NCBI RefSeq assembly: GCF_014822185.1
Contig: NZ_QVLR01000062.1
Span: forward strand, 1-64,000
DNA length: 64,000 nucleotides
Direction of reading: 5' to 3'
From: Azoarcus sp. Aa7
Lineage (GTDB): Bacteria; Pseudomonadota; Gammaproteobacteria; Burkholderiales; Rhodocyclaceae
In this document: in pieces, positions 29,125 to 38,073 of the stretch
How positions within the stretch are numbered: position 1 is the stretch's first letter
Layout of the letters: each line of letters opens with the position of its first letter
The notes under the pieces: generated by a model
Told to the model about the DNA's origin: nothing
The model's input: only the letters and a program-made list of their open reading frames with translations
The model's database searches: none
Position numbers and translations under genes: made by a program

Positions 29125-29961
29125 ATGAGCCACCGGTCGCTTACGGCAATCATTCTCCTCGTTCTGTCACTGTTGTTCGCATTGGGTGTCGTTTCGCCCG
29201 CCATGGCCGAAACTACCCGCGATGTTCCCACACAGTCGGGCGACTATATGCTCGGGTCCGGCGATGTGATCCGCATAACGGTCTACCAGAATCCCGACCT
29301 CACCACCGAGGCACGCGTGTCGGAAGGCGGGCTGATCAGTTTTCCGCTGCTCGGGAGCGTTGCGGTCGGTGGTCGGTCTGCCGGATCTGTCGAACGTCAG
29401 ATCGAACGACAGCTGCGTGAAGGCGGGTTCGTCCTGCAACCGCAAGTCAGCGTCCTGGCCATGCAGATGCGCGGCAATCAGGTCTCCGTGATCGGTCTTG
29501 TCGGTCGTCCGGGGCGTTACCCGCTTGAAACGGCCAATCTCCGCCTTTCCGATGTCCTCGCCACAGCCGGCGGAATTGCGCCCGCCGGCGCTGACACCGT
29601 AGTGCTGATTGGCGTTCGCGACGGCAGGACGACGCGCCGCGAAATCGACATTCCGGCATTGTTTCTGAAGGGCAGCGAAAGCGACGTTCCTGTTGCCGGC
29701 GGGGACATCCTCTACGTCCATCGCGGTCCCACGTTCTACATTTACGGCGAGGTCCAGCGTCCCGGCGCCTTCCGCCTGGAGCGGAACATGAGCGTGATGC
29801 AAGCGCTCGCGACCGGCGGAGGCATCAATCAGCGCGGAACCCTGCGCGGCCTGCAGGTGCACCGGCGCGATCCCGAAGGACTGCTCCAAATCGTCGAACC
29901 TGCACTCGAAGATCTGCTTCGCCCCGACGATGTGATCTACGTTCGCGAAAGCCTCTTCTGA
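29125..29961 (+). CDS. epsE: Polysaccharide export outer membrane protein EpsE
   Basis: This 278-residue Wza-like export protein has a signal peptide (AIILLVLSLLFALGVVSPAMA) and then the export domain (YMLGSGDVIRITVYQNPDL, VSEGGLISFPLLGSVAVGG). SLBB-type beta-grasp repeats follow (QVSVIGLVGRPGRYPLETA and FYIYGEVQRPGAFRLERNM). It lacks an obvious lipobox. It forms the periplasmic/outer membrane conduit for the polymer together with EpsF, EpsG and probably EpsL. Confidence 0.92.
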   Translation: MSHRSLTAIILLVLSLLFALGVVSPAMAETTRDVPTQSGDYMLGSGDVIRITVYQNPDLTTEARVSEGGLISFPLLGSVAVGGRSAGSVERQIERQLREGGFVLQPQVSVLAMQMRGNQVSVIGLVGRPGRYPLETANLRLSDVLATAGGIAPAGADTVVLIGVRDGRTTRREIDIPALFLKGSESDVPVAGGDILYVHRGPTFYIYGEVQRPGAFRLERNMSVMQALATGGGINQRGTLRGLQVHRRDPEGLLQIVEPALEDLLRPDDVIYVRESLF

Positions 29962-30015
29962 GATCCCTCATCACCAAGCAGCAAGCAAGCCCAGACTCTC
30001 CCGGAAGACTCTCGA

Positions 30016-31359
30016 ATGACTTTCCACCAGTTTCTCCTGATCCTGCGTGCACGCTGGCTCGTTGTCGCCAGCGTGCTGGGCGTGGTCGTCGCCACCACGC
30101 TGCTGGTGAGCCTGATCATCCCGCGCCAGTACACGGCTGAAACGGCACTCGTGATCGACGTCAAATCGCCAGATCCGATCGTCGGTGCCGCACTGCCGGT
30201 TCAGATGCTGGCCGGCTACATGGCCACCCAGGTCGATATCATCAATTCCAGTCGCGTTGCCGAGCGAGTCGTCGGACTGCTCAAGATGGACGAAGCTCCC
30301 TCGGTGCGCGAGCAGTGGCAGGCCGATACCGACGGACGCGGCGAACTGCGCGTGTGGCTCGCGGACCTGCTGCAGAAGAAGCTCGTAGTGCGGCCTTCGC
30401 GCGACAGCAATGTCATCACCATCGCCTTCACCGGCAACGCCCCCGACTTTGCCGCGGCGGTGGCTAATGCTTTCGCTCAGGCCTATATCGAGATCAATCT
30501 TGAGCTGAAGGTCGAGCCCGCGCGACAGTACGCCCGCTGGTTCGACGAGCAGAGCGGTCCGCTGCGTGAAAAGGTCGAGACCGCGCAAAAGCGTCTCTCG
30601 GATTACCAACTGCAGCACGGCATCGTTCCGGCGGACGGGCGACTCGATGTCGAAAATGTGCGAATGGCGGAAATTTCCACCCAACTCGTTGCCGCCGAGG
30701 CCCAGCGCATGGATAGCCGCTCCCGCCAGAGTCAATCCGGGTCGGCGGAAACCTTGCCCGAAGTGCTCCAGAGCGGCTTGATCCAGGGACTGAAGGCCGA
30801 ACTCGCGCGTCAGGAGGCCGCACGCGAACAACTCGGTTCGCGCGTCGGCAAGAACCATCCGGACTACGCCCGGATCGAAGCGGAGATCCGTTCGCTGCGC
30901 GAGCGCATCGGTGCGGAGACCCAGCGTATCGCCAGCTCGATGGGCACGGCCACGCGAGTGAACGTGGCGCGTGAATCGGACCTGCGCGCTGCGCTCGAAG
31001 CGCAGAAGAAGCGTGTCCTCGAACTGCGCGAAAGACGCGACCAAATTGCGGTCCTGCAACGCGATGTGGAGTCGGCGCAACGTGCCTACGATCTCGTCGC
31101 CCAACGTCTGACGCAGGCCAGCCTGGAAAGCCGGACCCAGCAGACCAACATCGCGGTGCTGACGTCGGCTACGGCGCCCATAAAGCATTCCAGCCCGCGC
31201 ACTGCGCTCAACCTCGTGCTAGCCGTCTTCCTCGGCACGCTCCTCGGCCTCGGCTCCGCGCTGCTGCTCGAACTTGTCGACCAGCGCGTGCGTGGTCCCG
31301 AAGACATCGAACAATGCGCCGCCGCGCCCCTGCTCGGCATCATCCCCGCCCGCGCGTGA
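30016..31359 (+). CDS. epsF: Chain length determinant protein EpsF
   Basis: This 447-residue Wzz-like inner-membrane protein has a first transmembrane helix at about 12-35 (LVVASVLGVVVATTLLVSLI). A long periplasmic helical region with coiled coil follows (ESDLRAALEAQKKRVLELRE). A second helix near 400-420 (ALNLVLAVFLGTLLGLGSAL) ends with the short cytosolic tail. It regulates polymer length and probably partners with the EpsG ATPase encoded next. No kinase domain is fused, unlike many Wzc proteins. Confidence 0.92.
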   Translation: MTFHQFLLILRARWLVVASVLGVVVATTLLVSLIIPRQYTAETALVIDVKSPDPIVGAALPVQMLAGYMATQVDIINSSRVAERVVGLLKMDEAPSVREQWQADTDGRGELRVWLADLLQKKLVVRPSRDSNVITIAFTGNAPDFAAAVANAFAQAYIEINLELKVEPARQYARWFDEQSGPLREKVETAQKRLSDYQLQHGIVPADGRLDVENVRMAEISTQLVAAEAQRMDSRSRQSQSGSAETLPEVLQSGLIQGLKAELARQEAAREQLGSRVGKNHPDYARIEAEIRSLRERIGAETQRIASSMGTATRVNVARESDLRAALEAQKKRVLELRERRDQIAVLQRDVESAQRAYDLVAQRLTQASLESRTQQTNIAVLTSATAPIKHSSPRTALNLVLAVFLGTLLGLGSALLLELVDQRVRGPEDIEQCAAAPLLGIIPARA

Positions 31360-31366
31360 GACCTTC

Positions 31367-32239
31367 ATGAACGCCCCCATCAGCTCCAAGGACCTCGGCC
31401 ACGCCGAACGCTCGATCGGCGCCATCCTCATCGACGCCGGTCGCCTCAAGGCCGAAGATGCCGAGAAAATTCTCCGCCTGCAGCGTGAAGACGGCCTGCG
31501 CTTCGGCGACGCCGCATGCAAGCTGGGCCTCGTCACCGAAGAGGATATCCAGTTCGCACTCTCGCGCCAGTTCGACTACCCATACCTCCAGCGCGGGGAG
31601 AGTGGTGTCGCGGACGAAGTCGTCGCCGCGTACAACCCCTTCCATCCGCAGGTCGAAGCGCTGCGCGCGGTGCGCAGCCAGCTCATGTTGCGCTGGTTCG
31701 ACCCGGAAGCCGCCCGCCGCTGCCTCGCCATCGCCAGCCCCGGGCGCGGGGAAGGGCGATCCTGGCTTGTCGCGAACCTCGGCGTCGTGTTCTCGCAACT
31801 CGGCGAGCGCACCCTCGTCATCGACGCGGACATGCGCAATCCGCGCCAACATCTGCTCTTTGGCGTCGATAACCGCATGGGACTGTCGGCAGCCCTGTCC
31901 GGCCGCGGCGGTGCAGAGATCGTGCGCCGCGTGTCGGCACTGGTCGACCTCTCCGTCCTCCCCGCGGGTGCCACCCCACCCAATCCGCAGGAGTTGATCT
32001 CCCGCCCGGCATTCGCCGCGCTCCTGAAACAATACGCCGAGAAGTACGACGTCATTCTCGTCGACACGCCGGCCGCAGCCGGCACCGCCGACACCTTTAC
32101 CCTCGCCGCCCGTGCGGGCGGCACCCTGCTCGTCGCGCGCCCGCACCTCACGCGCACGGCCGCACTGCGCAATCTCGCGGGCGCGCTGCACCAGGCCGGC
32201 ATCACGGTTGTGGGCAGCGTGCTCAACGACGCCGGCTGA
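31367..32239 (+). CDS. epsG: EpsG-family chain-length tyrosine-kinase-like ATPase
   Basis: This 290-residue protein has an N-terminal GspE/MshEN-like domain (about 14-75: IGAILIDAGRLKAEDAEKIL, KLGLVTEEDIQFALSRQFDY). A BY-kinase/MinD-like ATPase follows, with its P-loop at 124-135 and the second motif TLVIDADMRNPR at 149-160. The usual P-loop lysine is an arginine here (R131 in GEGRSW). The protein ends SVLNDAG without the tyrosine-rich tail of Wzc kinases. I believe Arg at this site is common in the EpsG family. The ATG at 31367 is 8 bp after the epsF stop codon. Confidence 0.88.
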   Translation: MNAPISSKDLGHAERSIGAILIDAGRLKAEDAEKILRLQREDGLRFGDAACKLGLVTEEDIQFALSRQFDYPYLQRGESGVADEVVAAYNPFHPQVEALRAVRSQLMLRWFDPEAARRCLAIASPGRGEGRSWLVANLGVVFSQLGERTLVIDADMRNPRQHLLFGVDNRMGLSAALSGRGGAEIVRRVSALVDLSVLPAGATPPNPQELISRPAFAALLKQYAEKYDVILVDTPAAAGTADTFTLAARAGGTLLVARPHLTRTAALRNLAGALHQAGITVVGSVLNDAG

Positions 32240-32250
32240 GGGTGCCCCAA

Positions 32251-33168
32251 ATGACCCCGCCGGCGCGCGCCGCGACCGTGGAAGACCTCGCGCCGGCGCA
32301 GGCGGCTGAACCGCTCGCCCCCTGGTTGATCGTGCTCGCGGGGCTGTGCTTCCTGTACGTTCCCAGCTTCATCGACCTCTTCAAGGGGCTGTGGAGCACC
32401 CCTGAACAAGCGCACGGCCCCATCGTGCTGGGCGTATCCCTGTGGCTACTGTACCGCCAGTGGAAAGCGATGCTCGCGCGCAGCGAGTGCCGGCCGTCGT
32501 CCGCCGCAGGCTGGCCCATCCTCATCACCGGCCTACTCCTCTACGTGCTCGGCCGATCGCAAGACATCCTGATCTTCGAGATCGGCTCGCTGATCTGGGT
32601 GCTGGTGGCGGTGCTCTTGATTCTGCGCGGAACGGTGGCGGTGAAGGTGCAGTGGTTCGCACTCTTCTTCATGCTCTTCATGATTCCGCTGCCGGGCACC
32701 ATCGTCGACGCGATCACCATGCCCATGAAGATCGCCGTCTCCGCAGTGGCGGAAAACGTTCTCTATTGGCTCGATTATCCAATCGCCCGCAGTGGCGTCA
32801 TCCTGCAGATCGGGCAATACAAACTCCTCGTTGCCGACGCCTGCGCCGGGCTGCAAACCCTATTTACCCTCGAAGCGCTTGGCCTGCTTTATCTCAAGCT
32901 CACGCATTCCAAATCCGCCCTGCGTAACGCGATCCTTGCCATTCTGATCGTGCCGATTTCGTTTGCGGCGAATGTGATTCGGGTGATGGTGCTGACCTTG
33001 GTTACCTATTACTACGGTGATGCGGCGGGGCAGGGCTTCATGCATGGTTTTGCGGGGATGGTGCTGTTCATCAGCGCCTTGCTGATCATCATGGGGGTGG
33101 ATTCGGTGTTGCAATACATCGTCAAGCGACGTAGTCGATCAGCCATGGCCGGAGCGGTGCAGGCATGA
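32251..33168 (+). CDS. xrtB: Exosortase B
   Basis: This 305-residue integral membrane cysteine transpeptidase acts on PEP-CTERM proteins. About eight hydrophobic helices surround the catalytic residues C198 (ADACAGLQTLFTLEALG), R244 (FAANVIRVMVLTL) and H265 (GFMHGFAGMVLF). The ATG at 32251 is used because GAGGG lies 8 bases upstream; a GTG at 32242 is possible. It overlaps epsI by 4 bp. It is the enzyme expected to process the two PEP-CTERM proteins upstream. Confidence 0.94.
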   Translation: MTPPARAATVEDLAPAQAAEPLAPWLIVLAGLCFLYVPSFIDLFKGLWSTPEQAHGPIVLGVSLWLLYRQWKAMLARSECRPSSAAGWPILITGLLLYVLGRSQDILIFEIGSLIWVLVAVLLILRGTVAVKVQWFALFFMLFMIPLPGTIVDAITMPMKIAVSAVAENVLYWLDYPIARSGVILQIGQYKLLVADACAGLQTLFTLEALGLLYLKLTHSKSALRNAILAILIVPISFAANVIRVMVLTLVTYYYGDAAGQGFMHGFAGMVLFISALLIIMGVDSVLQYIVKRRSRSAMAGAVQA

Positions 33169-33845
33169 ATACCCGCTTCAAGACACTGCTGCTGCTGGTC
33201 CTCATGTTGCTTGCGGCCGGCGGGGCGTATGGCCTGCGGCCGACGCAGAAAGTCGCCGATACCGCGCCCTCTTTTGACCTTGAGGTCATGATCCCCGAGA
33301 CCTTTGGCGATTGGAGAGACGAGCCGCTACGCACAACGCAGATTGTTGATCCCCAGAAACAGCAAATGATCGACAAGATCTACAGCAAGACATTGATGCG
33401 TACCTACGTCAATTCTGATGGCAATCGCGTCATGCTTTCGATTGCATACGGCAGCAACCAAAGCGATTTCATGCAGGTGCACAAGCCCGAGGTCTGTTAC
33501 CCGGCGCAGGGGTTTGAGATTGTCGCAAACCGCAAGGATGTCTTGCAGGTTTCCAATGGAGCAATTCCTGTCCGACGACTTGTAGCTGCCATTGGGCAAC
33601 ACCGCTCCGAGCCAATCACATATTGGACAATGATTGGAAATCAATCTGTGCAGGCTGGAGTAGATAAGAAAATCGCCGAAATGCACTTCGGATTGAAGGG
33701 GCAGATCCCCGATGGGCTGTTATTCAGAGTTTCGTCGATCGACCCGGATTCTGAACAGGCGTTCGATCTCCAAAATAAATTTGTTGAAGAACTCATCGGA
33801 ACACTTGATCCGACCGTTCGACTCCGAATTTCAGGATTGCGATGA
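33165..33845 (+). CDS. epsI: Exosortase-associated protein EpsI
   Basis: This 226-residue protein of the EpsI/DUF3485 family has an N-terminal signal anchor (TLLLLVLMLLAAGGAYGL) and then a periplasmic domain (VMIPETFGDWRDEPLRTTQI, YGSNQSDFMQVHKPEVCYPA). It always travels with exosortases, either fused or adjacent; its role in export is unclear. The start overlaps the end of xrtB (ATGA). Base composition turns more A+T-rich along this gene, marking the start of a foreign-looking segment. Confidence 0.92.
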   Translation: MNTRFKTLLLLVLMLLAAGGAYGLRPTQKVADTAPSFDLEVMIPETFGDWRDEPLRTTQIVDPQKQQMIDKIYSKTLMRTYVNSDGNRVMLSIAYGSNQSDFMQVHKPEVCYPAQGFEIVANRKDVLQVSNGAIPVRRLVAAIGQHRSEPITYWTMIGNQSVQAGVDKKIAEMHFGLKGQIPDGLLFRVSSIDPDSEQAFDLQNKFVEELIGTLDPTVRLRISGLR

Positions 33846-33897
33846 CAAAGGAATCCTCACTGATTTTTCAGCCACGCAACTGTCGAAATCAATCGAA

Positions 33898-35136
33898 ATG
33901 AAAAAATTCTTTTTGTCCGGCCAAAATAACTTTGGCAATCGCGGATGCGAAGCGCTAGTCCGTTCGACGGTTGAACTGCTGAAGGCAGAGTTTGGCGACG
34001 TCGAAGTTCTGGTCCCGAGCTATCGCCCAGACCTCGATGCAAAACAATGGCCGGACGCTCAGGAGGCCGGCTGTCGGTTCGTCCGAGCGATGCCATATCC
34101 AATCGAACTTAAGCTCTGGGGCCGCGCGAGAAAACTGCTGCCTTTCCTCAAGCACCTGTATCTGCCGAACTATGCTCTCCCTAGAGACATTGAGTCAGAT
34201 CTGGCTTCGTGCGATGCACTGCTGGTGATTGGAGGTGACAACATCACTTTCGACTACGGCATCGAATCCCTACTCTGGCACATCCGTTTCGCTCAGCACG
34301 CCCAGCGCATGCGCAAGAAGATGATGGTATGGGGTGCTTCGATCGGTCCATTCACCAAAGAGCCGGTGATAGAGCGATTTGTGGCTGATTTCCTCCGCAG
34401 TGCCGACTGCGTGACGGTGCGTGAAACCATCTCCCAAAAATATCTGGCCAGCATTGGTGTGGAAAAGAATGTCTCTCTGGTAGCCGATGGTGCTTTCGTG
34501 ATGACGCCGCAACCCGTCGATACCGCACCGTTCTGGCCGATCGCCACCGAGCGAGGTGTGCTTGGCTTCAACATTAGCCCGCTAATCCAGAAATTCCGAC
34601 CCGCCGGAGAGCCTCGCGATGTGCTTCAGCGGGAAGTGGCGGCGTTCCTCAAGAAGACCCTTGAGAACAGTCCGATATCGATTTTGCTTCTGCCTCATGT
34701 CGATCCACTTGATGGCGCTGCAGAGAATAGCGACAGCCACTACATGCGCGAAATTATTTCGATGACAGGGAGTTACCAGGGGCGGATCACCTTAGCACCC
34801 GACAACCTGAATGCGGCACAACTCAAATATGTTCTGTCGAAGTGCGCCTACTTTATTGGCGCCCGGACGCACGCAACTATTGGGGCAATGTCTTGCCTTG
34901 TACCGACTGTTTCCATCGCCTACAGCACCAAGGCGAAGGGATTGAACCGCGACCTGTTCGGCAACGAAGATCTAGTTCTCGATACCCCAAGAGTAAACAC
35001 GTCGACGCTGGATAGCTATTACCAAGCACTAATCAAGAACCGAGACCAGATAGTCACGTTGCTCTCCAAGCGCATCCCCGAATGGCGGGTAAAGGCGCAA
35101 GGTTCGCCAGAACAACTGTGCAGAATCCTCGGATAG
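33898..35136 (+). CDS. Polysaccharide pyruvyl transferase family protein
   Basis: This 412-residue protein fits the pyruvyl transferase superfamily, which adds ketal-linked pyruvate from phosphoenolpyruvate to sugars. It starts KKFFLSGQNNFGNRGCEALV, the usual N-terminal motif. VIGGDNITFDYG and the later KCAYFIGARTHATIGAMS (the RxH motif of the donor site) are also present. The ATG at 33898 gives the family start; the in-frame extension to 33712 lies inside epsI. It is 15 bp upstream of an iron-sulfur partner gene. Confidence 0.85.
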   Translation: MKKFFLSGQNNFGNRGCEALVRSTVELLKAEFGDVEVLVPSYRPDLDAKQWPDAQEAGCRFVRAMPYPIELKLWGRARKLLPFLKHLYLPNYALPRDIESDLASCDALLVIGGDNITFDYGIESLLWHIRFAQHAQRMRKKMMVWGASIGPFTKEPVIERFVADFLRSADCVTVRETISQKYLASIGVEKNVSLVADGAFVMTPQPVDTAPFWPIATERGVLGFNISPLIQKFRPAGEPRDVLQREVAAFLKKTLENSPISILLLPHVDPLDGAAENSDSHYMREIISMTGSYQGRITLAPDNLNAAQLKYVLSKCAYFIGARTHATIGAMSCLVPTVSIAYSTKAKGLNRDLFGNEDLVLDTPRVNTSTLDSYYQALIKNRDQIVTLLSKRIPEWRVKAQGSPEQLCRILG

Positions 35137-35151
35137 CGGCGGGGAGCGGTT

Positions 35152-36549
35152 ATGAAACAACAAAAAACGCCACGCCTCGGGATTCCCGAAGTCGTCAGAG
35201 AAGGCTTTTGCATTGGTTGCGGGTCCTGCGCTGCCCAGAGCGCGGCGGCAACGATTAATAGAAATGAATACGGTGAATTGGTCGCCGACATCCAGGACTG
35301 TAATCAATCCGAGCTGGAGCGGATGAATGTCGCCTGTCCTTTCTCAGACGCGGCACCCAATGAAACCGAACTTGCCAGAGCTGCCTTTGGGCAACAGCCT
35401 AATATCCGATTTGGCGAAGAGGTTGGGGTCTTCACAGGGCTATATGCCGGTTATTCCGACACCTACAGAAAATGGGGATCGTCCGGCGGCATCGTGAGTT
35501 GGCTGCTCTCGCAAATGCTGAACGATGGATTGGTGGACAAGGTTATTGTCGTTGGTCAATCAGGCGATAACGACAGATTCTTTGACTTCAGGGTTGTCGA
35601 CAAAAGTGAAGATCTAAGCGCGAGTGGAACCTCGTTCTACTATCCCGTGAGCTTTGACAGGGTATTGCAATACGTTATCGACAACCCCGGGCGCTACGCG
35701 GTAACGGGAGTTCCCTGCTTCCATAAGGCCTTACGCCAGCTCAAGGCAAACAATCCACTGATCGCGGAAAGGGTTCTGTATCAGGCAGGTATCGTCTGCG
35801 GGCAGATGAAAAGCTCCTTCTATCTTGACTATCTGTCTCGCAAGACAGGAATGGATGCAATGCCGGTGGCAGCATGCTTTCGCCGCAAGGATGAATCCTC
35901 ACGCGCCGACGACTATCTCTTCGAAGCCACCTACCTGAATGCTTTCGGTATCGAGGAAATACGCAGCGTGAGAAATCGAGAGATCGGTGCAAGTTGGGCG
36001 ATGGGGCTATTCAAGCCGCGTGCCTGTGATTTCTGCGACGACGTTTTTGCTGAAACTGCCGACATTGCCGTAATGGACGCCTGGCTTGATCGATACGTGC
36101 AGGATGGCAAGGGCACGAGCCTCGTCGTGACCAGATCCAATGCACTGCAATCGTTGCTGGAAGCGGGAAGAGAGTCTGGCGAACTCCTGCTTGAGACGGT
36201 TTCCGAGGATGACATTATTGAGTCGCAACGTGGTGGGCTGAACCACCGCAGGGTGGGGTTGCGATACCGCTTGTTCCTGGATGGACAACAGAACCCGGTA
36301 CCACGCAAGCGTGTTCAACCATCTAATCAACTAGACATCTGGTTCAAGATTGAACAGCGCATCAGGTCTGCGATCCGCAAGAAGAGCCGATTAGCGATGC
36401 GCCGGCAGTTGAAGTCGGGGCTAGGTGGTCTGGAGATATACGAATCTGAGATGAAACACGTGCTTAGCCTGTTCAAATGGTTCAGTAGGCTGCGGAATCG
36501 GCTTGCACCCAAGCGCGACTATAAGCCGCAATTCAGGCTAGATTGCTAA
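35152..36549 (+). CDS. F420-hydrogenase beta-subunit-like iron-sulfur protein
   Basis: This 465-residue protein has an N-terminal ferredoxin-like cluster site (FCIGCGSCAAQS with a later ACPF). The central and C-terminal domains are typical of coenzyme F420 hydrogenase/dehydrogenase beta subunits (KWGSSGGIVSWLLSQML, AVTGVPCFHKALRQLK, ACDFCDDVFAETADIAVMDA). Such genes often sit beside pyruvyl transferase-like genes in polysaccharide clusters; the reaction there is not established. The C-terminal 100 residues are basic and helical. Confidence 0.8.
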   Translation: MKQQKTPRLGIPEVVREGFCIGCGSCAAQSAAATINRNEYGELVADIQDCNQSELERMNVACPFSDAAPNETELARAAFGQQPNIRFGEEVGVFTGLYAGYSDTYRKWGSSGGIVSWLLSQMLNDGLVDKVIVVGQSGDNDRFFDFRVVDKSEDLSASGTSFYYPVSFDRVLQYVIDNPGRYAVTGVPCFHKALRQLKANNPLIAERVLYQAGIVCGQMKSSFYLDYLSRKTGMDAMPVAACFRRKDESSRADDYLFEATYLNAFGIEEIRSVRNREIGASWAMGLFKPRACDFCDDVFAETADIAVMDAWLDRYVQDGKGTSLVVTRSNALQSLLEAGRESGELLLETVSEDDIIESQRGGLNHRRVGLRYRLFLDGQQNPVPRKRVQPSNQLDIWFKIEQRIRSAIRKKSRLAMRRQLKSGLGGLEIYESEMKHVLSLFKWFSRLRNRLAPKRDYKPQFRLDC

Positions 36550-36576
36550 CGTGACGACAGAAGGAAGCGCCGCGGC

Positions 36577-38073
36577 ATGAGTGCATTTTTTCCGGCTCAA
36601 AAGCGATCAGGCTTGGCTTTGACAGCCATTCTACCTGTAATTCTGGCAATGGCTGTCGTGACTGGTTCGGCTGTGGCGGCCGGAGCGTACATCCTTGTTG
36701 CGCTGATGGCGCTCATCGTTGCAGCCACTTATTTGCTAATGCGACCTGACATCTGCCTAGTTTTTTTTGCCGGGCTCACGCTGACGGTTGCTGGCACACT
36801 AAAATATTTCCTTGGGTTGGGTCAGTTTCAATGGGCACTGTCTGCGCTTGGGGCGGCCTTGTTAGGCTATTCCTTGGTAAGAACTCTGTTCGCGCGACCA
36901 GGAAAGCGTGCGCCCGCTACGGGCATAGAACAGGCAATGGCTCTGTGGTGGACGACGCTACTATTTTCGTCTCTAGCGAACGGGGTTCACACTCTCGATT
37001 GGCTGGTCGGTTTGCGAATTTATCTTCCAGTCTTCGGAATATTTGCCTATCTTGCCTACTGCCAGCCTAGCGATCAATTGCTAAAGCGTCTCATTGTTTT
37101 CATAGTGGCGATTGCGTCGATACAGTGGATATTTTGTCTGTATCAAAAACTGCAAGTTGTTCCGATTCGTGTTGTCTTGCACTATCCCGGTTCTCCGTGG
37201 GACAGCATCGTCGGGACTTTTGGTGGCGAAAAATATGGAGGCGGAGAAAGCGGCTCCTTGGGTATTTATCTGTCGATAATCATTGTAGTGGCCGCCGCCC
37301 TCCGGAAGAACAGGCAAATGACGTCCGGTCTGCTGCTGTTAATTCTGCTGACGAGCATTGCTGCGATGGCGATGATCGAATCCAAAGTGGTCGCGGTGAT
37401 GATTCCCTTGGGCTGTTTCCTCGTTTATCGGGAATATACCTTCAAGCAACCCATCAAATTTCTTTTAGGAGCGATACTGCTTGGCGGACTGATGCTCGGG
37501 GTGCTGGTTGTCTATTACTACGCTTACTGGCAAACCGACAACAACCTCGGCCTGATCGAGGCCCTGTATTCGCGATTTGCCTACAGTTTCGACCCCTATT
37601 TCCAGGCATCTACAACCAACCTTGGACGGGTCAAATCTCTCATTTTCTGGTGGGACAAGCACTCCCTGCTCGATAACCCGCTTACCTTGCTGATCGGGCA
37701 TGGGTTGGCCAGCGCGGTCAGCGCCAGCTCAATTATCGGTGAAGGCACTGAGGTCCACCGCTACGGCGTCATGCTCGATGTGACGGGGGCGTCGAAGCTG
37801 TTGTGGGAGAGCGGCTTCATCGGCCTGCTCCTATTCCTGCTGACCTTCGCGATTGGTTTCAATAGAGCGAAATGCCTGAAAGGCTATCCCGGCTTGCCTG
37901 AGTGGCATCGTGCCGCAATGTCCGGAGTCGAGGCGGCGATGGTACTCATGCCAATCTCGATCTTCTATGAGGTCACCGTGGTGAGCAGTCCGCCCATGCA
38001 GTTCATGGCGATGTTCCTGCTGGGATACGTGGCCTACTGGTGGCGAGAGACCGGAGGGGCGCCGCGTGTCTAG
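36577..38073 (+). CDS. O-antigen polymerase/ligase-like (Wzy-type) membrane protein
   Basis: This 498-residue integral membrane protein has about 11-12 hydrophobic helices (for example ILPVILAMAVVTGSAVAAGA and LLGAILLGGLMLGVLVVYYY). A large loop carries GGEKYGGGESGSLGIYL and the segment ending HRYGVMLDVTGASKLLWESG. Topology and position next to a flippase support the role of polymerising lipid-linked repeats. Wzy and WaaL cannot be separated from sequence alone; context favours Wzy. It overlaps the flippase gene by 8 bp. Confidence 0.78.
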   Translation: MSAFFPAQKRSGLALTAILPVILAMAVVTGSAVAAGAYILVALMALIVAATYLLMRPDICLVFFAGLTLTVAGTLKYFLGLGQFQWALSALGAALLGYSLVRTLFARPGKRAPATGIEQAMALWWTTLLFSSLANGVHTLDWLVGLRIYLPVFGIFAYLAYCQPSDQLLKRLIVFIVAIASIQWIFCLYQKLQVVPIRVVLHYPGSPWDSIVGTFGGEKYGGGESGSLGIYLSIIIVVAAALRKNRQMTSGLLLLILLTSIAAMAMIESKVVAVMIPLGCFLVYREYTFKQPIKFLLGAILLGGLMLGVLVVYYYAYWQTDNNLGLIEALYSRFAYSFDPYFQASTTNLGRVKSLIFWWDKHSLLDNPLTLLIGHGLASAVSASSIIGEGTEVHRYGVMLDVTGASKLLWESGFIGLLLFLLTFAIGFNRAKCLKGYPGLPEWHRAAMSGVEAAMVLMPISIFYEVTVVSSPPMQFMAMFLLGYVAYWWRETGGAPRV

